From assembly GCF_008831285.2 (NCBI RefSeq), contig NC_045143.1, forward strand, positions 25,131,662-25,195,661: a DNA stretch of 64,000 nucleotides, read 5' to 3'. The position numbers and the translations under genes are program-made. Positions 1 to 13,082 of the stretch are shown here, piece by piece. This DNA is from Nymphaea colorata (taxonomy: Eukaryota > Streptophyta > Magnoliopsida > Nymphaeales > Nymphaeaceae). The notes beneath the pieces were generated by a model that had not been told where the DNA came from, made no database searches, and saw only the letters and a list, made by a program, of their open reading frames with translations. The stretch's first letter is position 1, and every line of letters begins with the position of its first letter.

Positions 1-1409
1 CAAGAGATAAATGACATGAAGGCTAAACTCGAAGGAATTGAAATGCGACAATCTTTCATGGATGTGCGATCCTTGGGTCAATATCTACTCTTCTTTTTTA
101 TTTCCTAAGACGTTGGGGATGATTACTTTATGTTCATTTTTTGGAAATTTATAGGCTTCCCTTCTTGAGATTCAACAACATTGATGCGAAATGAATCCCG
201 ATGCTTGTACGGTATTGGGGGTAAATGAAAGGCATATCATTTGCACAACACGAGCACTTTCTACTTATGATTTAAATTGATGATTTATAAACTATTTAAA
301 AGTAAACACTTGACACCTCTTGTAATGTTTCCTGACTTCATGGGCAAATGAGGAACTCCCAGCCCCTCTCTGTTTTTGAAAAATGTTGTCCTTTTTATTA
401 CCAAACCACTAGTCCATTCATAGAATAGATGAAACCCCTCAAACATATTCCACTGATGCTGAGTTTTATGAATTTTCCATCTTCCCCTTTTCATGTTCCC
501 ATCATAATTTGTTTTATTGTGAAGGCTAGACAGTATTTTTGTTGATTTCTCTTTTAAGGTTTGCTAAGGAAAGGGTTTGAAAGAGTCGCTAGCTTTTAAC
601 TTTATTATTATTTTTTTTTATTTTTTTTTTACATTGTCAGTATCTTCTGATTCATGCAGCTGATGTCGAAGTTTAAAGCTCAACTCATCTGTGTTCTTGT
701 GGATGTACAGTGGTTTTGGAAAAGCCGATTCATGTTGCACGAGAGTTTGATCTTGTACTTCAAAATCAAGTTTTTATTTGAGTTCCCAACAAAGTTGTGG
801 CATCCAATTTGATTTGACTGAGTTTACATAAATTTTTGGTGAAACAGAAACTAACTAATGCTGGTTGCAAAAGTTCGCACAAAGACAAGCAAATCCTGTC
901 ATTGTTTGTTTGTGTTTTTTGTTTGTTAGCTTGTCATAATTGGTAGGAAGCCAAGTGTTATGCATGTACATTGCCTGAGAGCTCGAAACCACACCCTCTA
1001 CACCGGAAATGTCCTACAATTGCAGAGATTACTGCAGAATTCTATTCCAAAACTGTGGATGTTTGGGTGACTTTAACATTTGATGAATGATTTGTTTTGC
1101 TTGCCAAGACTTATCCCTTTGGGTTTAGTTTATTTTATTGTAGGGAATCTGATCTGACCTAGTGGTTGCAAAGTTGATGTCGAAAACAGAGAATTTTTGC
1201 TAGAGAAATTTACATATATGTGCAGAAATTAGATTGCTTGCAGAAACCAAACAAGTTTCAATTGGTCTATCTTTTACCTGAATTGAGTTAGGATTTTGGG
1301 TGTGATATGACAGCTTAAGTCAGAGTCGTGTAGGCTTCTTTCACGGTCTTTCAAATTTGCTTATATTTAGGTCCAGTTAATTTAGAGAACATAGATTTCA
1401 AGTAAGGAT
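1..1409. repeat. 1.4-kb dispersed direct repeat, copy A
   Basis: This segment recurs in the same orientation at 17309-18713 with scattered substitutions and a few small indels, for example a 4-base difference near 1200. Similarity stops abruptly after the shared AAGTAAGGAT at about 1409. The left limit is unknown because the repeat already matches at base 1. There is no intact ORF and no terminal signature. Short coding-like stretches occur but no protein family was recognised. It may be a segmental duplication or part of an unclassified element. Confidence 0.9.
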
Positions 1410-3235
1410 GATAGTTCCAGTATACCTTCTCATGCTTTGTCGCATTGAAGCTCTTCTGGTTTAATTTTCACTAGATTAATGATGATAGTTTCCCATCTAG
1501 TGTGTTCCTTGATGCTGAATTTCCTCTCTTTTATATGCTTATGGGGGCTGGTTTTGTTTTCTATGAACTAATCTGGCTCTGAGGTGATGACTACCTTTAT
1601 TTGAAAGCCTGCTTACTGGAAGCTGATTTGGTGATGTTGGTTTTATGCCTGGTAGATGAATCAAAATGAGAAATGGAGCCTATGGCTGTTATTAGTAGGT
1701 GAACTGGCATGATGAGGATGGTCTCTTCATATTGGTCATCTGAATCAGAAACATCCGGAAAGAGAAGCTTCTCTCATAACTGGAAAAGATGCTACTTGCA
1801 TCCGCAAACATGGTAAATGAATATAAAATTGCTGATTAGAAGCTTTTGTTTTGAGATGTTTTGAGTTAAACGAGTCTTGTATGGGTTTTATGAATCTCAA
1901 TGTATGGAAGTTGTTGCTTGAGTTGAATTTATAATTGATACCTTTTCTGTACGTGATGTTTCGCTAAGATATAGCTTTTCTCAAGTGTATACTTGTAAGT
2001 TACACTATATCCTAGCCAATTGTTACCATTGTGCAACTGTTACATGAGATTTGCCAGAATGCTGCTTTCATGTTTTGTATGTAATTTTTGATGGCATTCT
2101 TTCTAGAAGAGAGTTACTACTGTAGTTGTTTAGAAATCTAAAAATATATTTATTTATCATCAAACACAGAAATATAGTTCTAGAAATATATTTCTCATCA
2201 TCACACACACATCAAAATGAGAATCGGAAAGATTTTTCCCATTCATTTTTTCCAAGAAATATATTTCTATATTTTCAATTCCAGATTTTCAGGCCATCAA
2301 ATGGCCCCATAATGAAGATGTAAAGTTTGTCAATGCATGCAAATCATTCCCTTTAGTGGAGAAGTGCTGAAGTTTGCCAACGTTTGGAACACAGCTTTGA
2401 GGTTCTTGGAGTTGCAGTCTTGAGGTTCTTGGAGTTGCTGCAATAGAAGAAAGATGATTCTCTTTTTCCTTCTCTGGGGGGTTATTGTTTCTTGCAAGAG
2501 CTTTCCTTCTGGTTTAACTTAAGAAGATTGTGCTCGCTGGAATCAACTTTTGGATGCTTACTGATGATAAACAAAATACAGCCATTCAGATAGCACTCTC
2601 TTGCAACCTAATTTCTCCTGGTTAGTCATGCTTCATTCTTATTTTTTCATGATCCCAGGTCACTTCTTTCTCTTGCAACTCTCTCTCTCTGAGATAAGTT
2701 TGAAGGAAGCTTGTTGCTGTAGCTTAGAGAGACAAGAGTGTAGATGAGGAGGACGAGCAGGGAGAGACTTCAGAACCTCCTCTCCTTCACGCTTCCTTTT
2801 ATCATCCCCTCTAGGATTCTGTCGTTCACCCTTGTCACCAGCTCTACCACTTCACTTTATCCTACCTCCCATCTGGACCATCCCTGGTGTAAAATATTGT
2901 TTTGAAATTGCTATCTTTCAACAAATAAATTTTATACATAACATGAAATTAATCGGCTCATATATATAAATAAATAAATATATCATATATTTATTTATTT
3001 AATCTGATATGTGCATAGAATATTTGGCAATCGTAAGAACAAGAGAATAAGTCCTCAGAATTGATTTAATGAATAGTCGTTGAGAACAAATGCTCATAAT
3101 TGGCTTAATTAATTGTATTAGCAGAGACCCACTTCTCAGTTTTGAGTGAGACAGGGACCAGGTTGAGATCCCGGCTAACATTATCCGGTCTGATTTAAAC
3201 TGTTCATTCTTGTTAGCTTTCATTTACATATGTTC
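1410..3235. other. Non-coding A+T-rich DNA
   Basis: No gene was recognised. A short imperfect tandem copy around 2390-2440 repeats a unit containing TTGAGGTTCTTGGAGTTGC. Reading frames are short and broken. Confidence 0.5.
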
Positions 3236-3239
3236 AACT

Positions 3240-3400
3240 AGTTCAGCCAACTAGGGTTGGACTCGAACTCATCCATGCAAGTTCAACTTGTTAATGAACG
3301 AGTCTAATTTGAGTTTGATTTGCTCGAGCTCGACTCAACTTGTTTAATAAACGAGTCGAATTTGAGTTTGATTTACACGAGCTCAACTCATCGTATTGCA
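3240..3400. repeat. Degenerate CGAGTC/GAGCTC-type repeat fragment
   Basis: Two imperfect tandem units of about 53 bases each contain AACGAGTC and GAGCTCGACTC blocks. The same sequence style forms the subterminal regions of the hAT elements at 46329-50913 and 59934-60489. No terminal inverted repeats or target duplication are visible, so this is best read as a decayed fragment of that family. Confidence 0.5.
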
Positions 3401-3410
3401 TGTTTGTTAA

Positions 3411-6255
3411 TCTATATTAGCATGTCTATGACTTTTAACACTTTTGTATTTTTTTAATTTTTTAATGGTTTTGTATTGTTTTAATTTACCAGATTGTAGA
3501 GAATTTTTCCTATTATTTAAGGTCTGGATTTATGAGAAACCATATCCAATGTCCGAAACCTCACTGCTTGGATTCGGTACCCAAGCCTTTCATAAATATA
3601 TGAGACTAAAAGTGATTTGATGAGAAACATATATTAAGTTAGTTGTTTTTAAATTGTTTTAATTAAAAAAATAAACAGTTCTTATACCATCAAAGTTTGT
3701 ATAGTAGAAAAATATTTTTTTTTTACAAAAATTCTTAAACTAAAACATGATTTATAAGTAATATTATGTTTTCAAAAAGACAGATTCCAATCTCACAGGT
3801 TTGAATGCATATACTATATACTTAGTTCAACGTATGTCATTTATGTTAAATACCAAGACCCTTGTGCTCCTCTTGTCATAGAACCCAAGTCATATGGGTA
3901 AGGGTGCGGGTTCAGTACAAGAAGTACGAGGAGACGGGTACATAGATATTATATATAATGTCCATATATATATCCATAAAATTCTCGAAATTAAAGAAAA
4001 ATAAGAGGAAGATATATAATCTAGATGGATGGAAAAAAAAGAAAAATCAAAATTAAAACAAAAACAAAAAATTAAGATGGAAAAAGAAAACGAAACTAAC
4101 AGAATTAAAACAAAAATTAAATTTTAAAACCCAGCTGTATCCGCATACTTGTGAGTTACTGTACCTACATACTGACACAGATATACGTGTCACTTAGCCT
4201 AGAACCGTCACCAGTCATAGAACTATCACCATCGTTCAAATCAGAGCCAAATTTGACACTTTCAATTGGTCACGTAACAGTCTGCATCTTCAAACATGGA
4301 TCGTTTCCAAGACTCTAATTAAGGAAGAATCGGGGATCGATTCAAAATTCTTGATAAGGGAAAGGTGAATCCTGAAGATTGCCAGTAAAGTAAGGAGAAA
4401 ACTCCAAAATTTGCAGATCATTATGCTATTGCTATTCTGCGCACGATACAGTCCCTCTTCATTATCCCTATACCTTATTGATATCCTCATGTTTTTTTAT
4501 GTTCTTATCGGTTGTGACATTTATATACAAGCTCAGTTCACGGTCTTTACTGAATCGTTGATAGTTTAAATGCTGCAGGGACGATGAACAATTAAATGTA
4601 AAATTTACTTCAGAGATGTCCAATCTCAAAAACTAGTAAAGAAGCCATATGTAATAGAAGAAAATGACTGAACTACTGATTAATCTAAATTTACATGAAA
4701 TTACAGTAAAGGATTCGAATACGTTCATGGACTAATTTATGGACTGTCCTAGTCTTAGAACAATTTCACGATCTTGGCAATAAATAGCCCACTTGTTCGG
4801 GATGTGCAGGTATCAAATCTTATCGTCCTTGGAATCCTTCCACTCCTACAAGGCCAACCCTCTGCAGCACGAATATCTTGCAGCTCTAATTAAGTCAAAA
4901 CAGAGAACAATAAAAGAAAACAGTTACAGTATCTCTTTGAACAACAATTACTATCTCGATTCTTCTGACCAAATTTCAGGACATCCATGATAATAAAAAG
5001 CCAAGCAGCAAATTTTCCAGTAAATTTTTTCCTGTGTTGCTCATCGCATTCTTCTATGTGATTTCTCTTTTTCTGCCGAAGTGCCAGCAAAATCTACTGT
5101 ACTAAAGTGCAAGTAACGTTGGTGTGAAAGCATAGCATTTCAATTTGATCCCACCCAACCCAATTGAGAAGAACCAAACCTAACAGACACTTTTCTCTGG
5201 TGGGAATGTACTCCAAGTAATGGGTACCTTGCGGGGAACTCGACCCACCTAATCAGGTCTTGTATATACAGGAGGAAGGGCTGCCCCTAGGTGTATGCAG
5301 GGGGTGAATTTGTCACAAGAATGGATTCCTCATCAAATCCTTTTGGGAGTTGCCGACATGCTTGTGCAAATTCGGTCGACAGCTACAAGGAAAAGAGAAA
5401 GAAAGGAAATTGTGCCCAACCATTATGCTGCTAAATCTCTAACATCATTCCCAGCTTAACTAAAAGTCCAAAACTACATTGCAACTACATGTGCACCAAC
5501 TATTTTTTTTTTAACAGTTGCAAATTATGATCAGATTTGCAGTTGGCTATTATTGTGCAAAAATCTAGACTATAGAGTATTTTAACCATTGTCAAATATA
5601 TAGTGTGGGCATTATATGGTGAGGAAGTTCTTGGGTATAATACAAAAAAATTGTATATCTCAGGAATATCTCGGCAAATTTTTAAAAATTTAAAACTTTT
5701 AAAAAATCCTGAAAATTATAAAACAATAAAATAAATAAGAAATTAATAAAAATACGAAAAAAACACGTATAATACATGTTTTTTCATGTTTTTTAATATT
5801 TTGGCTTTTTTTCAAAAGGACGTGTCTTATTGTCGTTTTATATGGCTGACTTATTTTTCGCGTATTTAACGCCTCTTTTTCGATTAAGACACGATATTTG
5901 TGACAATGATTTATTTTCACTCTTCCTTGTGACAAATGCGTAACTTATATTGCTTGAAAATTGTATTTATGATGCTTTAATTAGTTACAATTGTTCAGTG
6001 TCATACTATGTTTTATTTTGCACTCAACATTTCCTTGCTGTGTAACCTTTTAAAAAATCATTTTTCAATTTTCTGGTTTTCTATATTTTTCTCTGAACGC
6101 TTTATCTTTTCTAAAATTGTGAAAAAGGAAAATACGTTTTTCACGGTATACTCTTCCATGGTAGGTATCGCTTGAAAAAAAACAGGTATTACAGAAATAA
6201 TCATCAAAGAAATAAAGAACTTTAACTAAGATTTCCTAAAGGATCGCGTTATTAC
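3411..6255. other. Non-coding A+T-rich DNA
   Basis: No gene was recognised. The stretch from 5600 to 5950 is very A+T-rich with many oligo-A and oligo-T runs and looks like old transposon debris, without identifiable ends. The exon 3' of the NSUN-like relic was looked for here and not found. Confidence 0.45.
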
Positions 6256-7630
6256 CAGCAGAAGGATTGTTTGAAAGAAACTGCTTGACCACATCTTCAT
6301 TTTGAGCAACAGTCAAGCTGTTCAAAGGCAGCAGTCGTCAACTACTATAGGATTAAATTCCCCACAGAAGGACTATAACATGAAATTTAAAAAACAAAAA
6401 TTGCATTGATGTCCCAACTCCCAAGTCCTAAATATAGATATTTACCTGCATGTGCTATACACAAGTGACCCTCCGACTTTAAGCAATCTAAAACCATTAG
6501 TAAGAAGCTGTAACTTCACAGAGTTTTAAGAAAAATCATTCATGTAGCATTTAGATCAAATAGATCTGCAGAAAGGTTGAACCAACCCAAAAAGCGAGAA
6601 AAAAGAGAATAAAATGATGCAATGAGAAAAAGTTTGACAACTTCAAGCAAAAAATAGGAACAACGTAACCAAAAAAGATAAACTAAAATTTTAAAGAGTG
6701 TTCCTTTTCCTGAAAAGAAAGTATCTAAAAATCAAGTCAAGTTTTGTAACGTCTAAAAATAATCAATTATTGGTAGAAATCTAAATACAGATGCACAAAA
6801 AATGGTGTGGTGCCCCACGCTTCCTGGTTTTAACCTTTTAGGAGAAGACATTGATCTACAGTAAAATGTCCTCATAACCCTGATTACTATCACGTTGCTC
6901 CTAGTGGCTTGATACGAAAAACAGTTTGAAGCACTTTCAGAAGAAGTACCTCCTAGCTGTTGTACTTCCTATTTTACCAGGTCATATTACAGATTATAGC
7001 CTTGCTTCCCAGAATCGTCCCCAAGAAAATAACTCTTCAATTTCAAAATTTGATTTCTTTTATAGTCATGGTCATACAAGTATAAACATCCATTACATTA
7101 TTTCTTTAAAGTTTAAACTTTAAACTAATCGAAGTTGACAATTACATTTTAAAAAAGAAAACTGCAAATAATTAAAATACAAAATGGATAGCACCGCAAG
7201 TTCATATTTCTCTTTTCTGTATTGACAGGCAAGGGATATGCAAACTCGTGAAGAGGATAGCATTGGATTTGCCAATCAGATCAGTAACAAATGGAAACCA
7301 ATATCTCCTCATAACTCAGGAACCCTAGTGCGGCTATTCTTAAGGCTCAGATGTCTTTTCTAAAGCAATTCAGCATCAGTAATTTGGAAACATAAATAAG
7401 GATCATAGGAATGTCAATTCAGCAGGTGAAAACCTGTAACTAAAATATGATCAATTTAAAATCTCTAGATAGATGCGGCTAGGGATTCAACATATTTTGC
7501 CTGGAGTTGAGTCAATGAACCAATGCTTTCTGAATCCAAGTCTTCTTTGAAGAGTGTCCCATCCCCAATCTTCAAACTTGAGGATGTGCTTAACAGACCC
7601 ATCATGTGTGCACTCAGCATCAACCAAGAC
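6256..7630 (-). pseudogene. NSUN/RsmB-type RNA cytosine-C5 methyltransferase, exon relics
   Basis: Three exon-like pieces lie in order on the minus strand. The first (about 7630-7486) follows a TTGTTAG acceptor and encodes VLVDAECTHDGS, the catalytic-cysteine region of one NSUN subfamily, followed by HILKFEDWGWDTL. It then shifts frame near 7545 before SIGSLTQLQ. The second (about 7433-7395) follows a TTACAG acceptor and reads GFHLL before a stop, where the family has a GF-LLKPGG segment. The third (6317-6256) follows ACAG, encodes LTVAQNEDVVKQFL, and ends at a GTAAT donor. Family members use AdoMet to make 5-methylcytosine in rRNA or tRNA. The AdoMet-binding region and N-terminus were not found. 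The frameshift and stop mark a decayed, partial copy. Confidence 0.68.
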
Positions 7631-7639
7631 CTAACAAAT

Positions 7640-9418
7640 GAATAGAAACACACACAAAAAATAAATCCGTCCAGTGCTGATAAAGGACAGAGATAGAAGA
7701 ACAGAGAAAACAAGTCACCTAAAATTTTAGCAACCATGATAAGGCAACGCACAGCTAGCCTAAAGGTACAATGTTACTGCTATCTAGCAAAAATAGAAGG
7801 ACAAGTACTAAATTACATAAACACCACAAAATACTAGTCCAACAGAGGTAGCGAAGCTATTCCTGTCTCTCTTGAGAATTAACAGCATCAAAGCATTATT
7901 GCACCCCTGAAGTAAATGTTCATGACCTTCATGCATTATTCAACAACATAACTGTTCACCATGAATATACAGACACCCAGATCTTTTTCACCTTATGAAA
8001 GTAGATTTCAAACAAAATCCTAATTTTTATATGATGGCCATAGGGATGTCAAGATGTCATCCAGGCCTGCATCGTGCAACAGAAACACATAATTTAAGGT
8101 TCAATACAAATAGTGAAAATTCAATTAAAGCAAAAAATCAATCGGAGATCCACTGAATCAACTTAGTTGGCAACGGGCTTGATGAATGTGTCACAACAAA
8201 CATACAGCAGCACTCGTGCATTGCTTTTAGTATCCAAATCTAAATCAGGATGAACCTCAATACCTACAATGTATATCCAATAAAGCAAGTATCTAATAAA
8301 ATAACACAAACATGTGCCCCCATTGAATGTGAGAAGTTGCTACTGAGTTCCTTAAACTAATAAAAAAGACTTCTAATTTTCATCAGAAATGGATTCAGGG
8401 TGCAGATGACACTTCTTGAGAAAGCTCGGGTGTGGGGCAATGATACATTGTGCATGTGTTTTTGTGGTGTGTCAAAGAGAGGGAGAGAGTTAAAAGCAAA
8501 AAGAAGCTTTTTTAAAATTGTAAAATAATCTTGTTCGTGTAAATTGTAATAAAAAGATAACTTCAAAAGTAAAAGCATAAAATGTCAAAAAGAAACTTTT
8601 CATAAATTGTAAAATGATTCACTTTCTGGATCTTTTCTTTGTGTCCTTTCTTTGTGTTTCCCTCCATTGATGGTTGAACCATGCAGCCACTACTCCTCCT
8701 GCTGCAGATGGGTTCCCTTCTTCATTTTTCTCCTTCTCCTTCCTCCTTACTTCTCCACTTTCTCCTTCTCACCTCTTTATTCTGTTCTTTTTGTGAATTT
8801 TCACACACCCAATCAGCACTGGTATATGCATTGCATTCACACGGGCTAAGCTCCCAAACAGGTGTGTCTATGTCACTAGAGAACAGTCATTAACTGGACG
8901 AAGTACATCTAGATAGATAAGTTCTGAAGGTCTATTTGCTTAACACTGTACTTCTTTATATGGTTGCCTTGGAACTTTTCCATGTTGACACCATAGCCAC
9001 AAGTATCGTTCTCGGTTTTTATCGGCGAGGTTTTTTTCAGGTATTTATCATTAAGTTGTTTTTTTAGGAAAATTTCAGGACAATCTCTGAGTTTTTTTAA
9101 AATTAAAAAAAACAAAATGTCAGTCAAAAAATGAAAAACTAATAAATATTATATTGCATTTCAGAGGTCATGTTAAATACTTAAAACAAGAGGAAATAAG
9201 ACAATGAAACAAAATTTGAAAAAAAATAAAAAACAGAAAGTGAAATTAAAAAATAAATTAAAAAATTGTGAAAAATCGCCATAAATTGCTATAAAATTAT
9301 TTTTAACATTTTTTTTTTCAAAATATCACAATATTTCCCCGTTTTTATTGTTTCTTTTGTTTTTCCATTAATATCATGAAATTTTCGAAAATATCACAAT
9401 ATTTGTGGGTATGGTTGA
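7640..9418. other. Non-coding A+T-rich DNA upstream of the NSUN-like relic
   Basis: No gene was recognised. Missing 5' exons of the NSUN-like relic would be expected here but none is evident. A pyrimidine-rich block sits at about 8690-8790. The stretch 9000-9400 is extremely A+T-rich, with repeated ATATCACAATATTT. Confidence 0.45.
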
Positions 9419-9656
9419 TGTTGCGTAGAGAGGTAGAGAAGAGGGAGAAGAGAGGAACGAGAGGAGAGAAGAGAGAATAGGTAGCAGTCCTAAATCAGTC
9501 AGCTACTCCTTTTCATTAGACTAAATAATGATTAGGGTTAAGTTTAACCCATTACATAAAGAGTCCAACAAAATTTAAAAAATCTGAAAGCTACCTCATA
9601 TAAAACTCCAAAATTCATAACACTTTTAAAAGCCAAAGTAGCACGTTTCCTCAACA
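9419..9656 (-). repeat. 3' LTR of the minus-strand copia element
   Basis: The LTR is bounded by TG...CA (plus strand TGTTGCGTAG to CCTCAACA) and lies directly beside the polypurine tract, which fixes its inner edge. The outer edge is inferred from the TG dinucleotide. The partner LTR is absent. Confidence 0.75.
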
Positions 9657-9663
9657 CTCCCCC

Positions 9664-11246
9664 TCAAGCTGGAGCATAGATGTCGATCATGCTCAGTTTG
9701 CTACAACACTTCATAAAACAGGATATCGGAAGAGCTTTGGGGAATATATCTACAGGTTGGTCTTCTGAAGCAACACACTCAGTAGAAATAATTTCTGTTT
9801 GAACCAAGTCTCTAATGTAATGACAATCAACCTCAATATGTTTGGTACGTTTGTGGAAGACTGGATTATTTGCTATATAAGTAGATGCTTTATTATCACA
9901 TTGCATTTTTATAGGCAATTCTACCTGAATTTCAAGACCTTCTAGCATGCCTCTCACCCGCGTGATTTCAGTGGTTGTTTGGGCCATGGCTCGATATTCT
10001 GACTCTGCACTCGATCGAGCTACAACAACTTGCTTTTTACTTCTCCAAGAGACTAAGTTACCACCAACAAAGATACAGAATCCTGTAGTGGACTTTCTAT
10101 CATCAATTGGGCCAGCATAATTAGCATCAGAATAAGCTTCTATCTGAAGTGAGGTGCTTCTTCTAAATAATAGACCCTTTCCAGGAAAATCTTTTAGAAA
10201 TTTCAGCAATAACATAGCTGCATCCCAATGGGCTTTCCTTGGCTTATCCATAAATTGACTTAGCTTTCCCACAACAAAGGATATATGTGGTCTAGTAATC
10301 ATTACATATAATAGCTTTCCAATGAGAGACCGATATGATTTGCTATCAACAGGTTCCGATTCATCATCATATAAATGAGTGCGAGAATTCATAGGAATAG
10401 AAGTTGGTTTAGTTCCTGTCATACCCGTTTCGTGTAGGAAATCAAGAACATATTTCCTTTGATAAAGAACTAGACCTTCTTTACTTCTTGCCACTTCTAT
10501 CCCCAAGAAGTAACGTAGAGACCCAAGAACTTTAGTAACAAAATGTTGTTGTAAATACTTCTTTGTGTCTTTTATTTCTTGTTCATTGTCACCGGTTAAA
10601 ATAATATCATCCACATATATCAACATAACAACCATACCTCTTGAAGTCATTTTTATGAACAATGAATGATTTAAAGGCGATCTCTGAAACTCAAACTTAG
10701 ACACAACGTCGCACAACTTCTGAAACCATGCTCTAGGACTCTATTTCAAACCATATATAGCTTTCTTTAACAAATATACCTTGGTAGATTCCCCCTGTTT
10801 CTCAAAGCTGGGCGGCTGCTGCATATAAACCACTTCAATTAAATCCCCATACAGAAAGGCATTTTTAACATCGAGTTGGTACATGTTCCAACCATAATAA
10901 CTGCAACAGATATAATGAGTCTTATAGTGCCCAAATGTGCAAGAGGAGAGAAAGTTTCAAAGAAGTCAACACCATAAGTCTGTGTGTACCCTTTTGCTAC
11001 CAAGCATGTCTTGTAGCGCTCAACAGTACCATCTGAGTTGTACTTGATAGTAAAAACTCATTTCGAGCCAACAATATCTGCCCCAGAAGGAGGTTCAACG
11101 AGATCCCAAGTGTGACACGATATTATAGAATCTATCTCCTCCTTCATAGCCTTGTACCACTTAGAGTCCAACATAGCTTGTGCATGTGAAATAGAAATGG
11201 ATGTAGCTGACAAGACATCAATAAATTTGCACATATGATCTCCCAC
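9664..11246 (-). pseudogene. Copia reverse transcriptase / RNase H
   Basis: An open 350-residue frame (9664-10716) contains the RT active-site YVDD (LIYVDDIILTGDN), the FLGIEVA region, SDANYAGPIDDRKSTTGFC of RNase H, and the terminal HIEVDCHYIRD region. The N-terminal RT portion continues at 11246-10717 but is broken. One open piece (11058-11246) holds WYKAMKEEIDSI and stops at a position where the family continues with a lysine-rich RT segment. More stops follow down to 10741. These proteins copy the element RNA into DNA in cytoplasmic particles. This copy cannot make a full RT. Confidence 0.9.
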
Positions 11247-11249
11247 ATG

Positions 11250-13078
11250 AGTTTTACTAACAAACTTAGAAAGAGGATGAATAGGGCATTGTCTAGTCCC
11301 TTTACGCAGTGCAATAAGTCATCAAAAACAGGAGCATCAAGGGAACACTCAGGCATGTCTTGTAATTCAGATCTACTTACCCCCCGAGAGCAAGATGGTG
11401 CAGGGTCATTAGATGATGGATTCCTTCTTGAATACGTGAGAGGTGGATCTTTAAACCGTGGAATGGAGGGAGTGGAACAGGTGGGTGATGATGAAAGAGG
11501 AAAAGACTCAAGTGGAATTGGAGGAATTGGGAGAGGAACAGAAGAGGGCATCTCAGATTTTGTATATGAAGGACTTACAGGAAAGAATGGAGACGACTCG
11601 AGAAAGGTTACATCGGCACTGACAAACTCTCGATTAGATATAGGATCTAGGCATCGATGTCCCTCTTGATTTTTAGAGTATCCCACAAACACAAATTTAG
11701 TTGCTTGAGCAGCTAGCTTATCTCGATTGGGACCATGTTTATGTACAAAGCATGTGCACCCAAATATTCGTGGGGGTAAAGAAAATAAAGCTCTATTTGG
11801 GTAGAGAATTTGTATTGGGATTTTGTCATCTATGGAAGATGATGGCATTCTATTTATCAGGTAACATGCGGTTAAAATTGCATCTCCCCAAAATTTGGAA
11901 TGCATATGAGAATGAATCATGATTGTGTGGGCTACATCCAACAAATGGCGATGTTTTCTTTCAACTACACCATTTTGTTGAGATGTGTGAGGGCAAGTAA
12001 AATGTGACACAATACCATGGAATTTATAGAATTCAAGTAAGTGAGAGGATTTGAACTTGAGAGCATTGTCAGTGCGAACAACCTTGACACAGGAATTAAA
12101 TTGAGTTTTTATTTCCAATATGAAAGATTTCAAGATACAAATAGCTTCAGTTCTGTCTTTTATCAAGAACACCCAAATGACACGAGAAAAATCATCAACA
12201 ATGAAAAGATAATAACAAGACAACAACCGACTTGGAACCTGACTCGGCCCCCAAACATCAGCGTGAACTAAATCAAATAGATATTGACTAGACTGACTTT
12301 GACTCGATGGAAAAGAAGTGTGACTATGATTGCCCAATTGACAAGCTTCAAATTCAATGGACGTTGTGGAAGAAATCTGAGGACATAGCAGACGAAGTTT
12401 AGCAAATGATGGATGACCCAATCTGAGATGCCACTGGAAGGCACTTGAAGAAGAATCTACTAAAAATGACGCCTCCTTATTGGATGTATCCAAGATGTAT
12501 ATTCCATCTATCTCATGGCCTCCACCAATCTTCCTCCCAGTCCATAGGTCCTGAAATACACAAGTACCCGAGTCAAAAATAACTTTGCAATTCATCTCTT
12601 TAGTTAGTTTGCTTACAGATAACAAATTCTTCGAGAATTCATGAGTATATAACACATCATGAACATGTAAAGATGGAGAAAGATAAACATCTCCATGTCC
12701 TTCTACTGGCGATAGTCTTCCATCTGCCAACCGAACATGTTGTGGTGAATCAAATTTCTGCTGGTTTGAAACACTAGTATCTCCACAAAAGTGTTTAGAG
12801 GCTCCAGAATCAATTATCCAACAACCATTAGAAGTAGTTTTACCTGCAGAGTATGTTGAACTTGTAACAACTGTAGATGCGGATGATGTAGAAGAAGTAG
12901 CATTAGATCTATGCTCCATAATTAGATCAATTTCAGCTGGACTTAAATTAAGAGATGTAGCATCTACTGAAGCAGCAGTGGGATTCGACTTACGAGCTAT
13001 ACTGATAGACTGTGTATTTGGAGTAGAACCAGATGAAGATGTTACAGTCGAAGAAGTGGATGAATTAGGTTTACCCAC
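11250..13078 (-). pseudogene. Copia protease and integrase
   Basis: A long open frame starts just after the zinc knuckle. It has the aspartic protease motif (CWIIDSGASKHFCGD), the GAG-pre-integrase segment (HLRLGHPSFAKLRLL), and the integrase core with its acidic residues in VHADVWGP, VVRTDNALKF and SQQNGVVERKHRHLLD. The copia integrase C-terminal block (KFVFVGYSKNQEGHRC) follows. It is the best preserved part of this element. A frameshift near 11250-11300 separates it from the RT frame. The plus-strand ORF at 11235-11669 is only its antisense shadow. Confidence 0.9.
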
Positions 13079-13082
13079 TTTG

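Noticed and set aside
8652-8893. Two overlapping Ser/Leu-rich plus-strand frames
   Set aside because: Caused by a pyrimidine-rich tract; no family similarity.
11235-11669. Plus-strand open frame of 144 codons
   Set aside because: It is the antisense of the copia pol frame on the minus strand and has no domain of its own.
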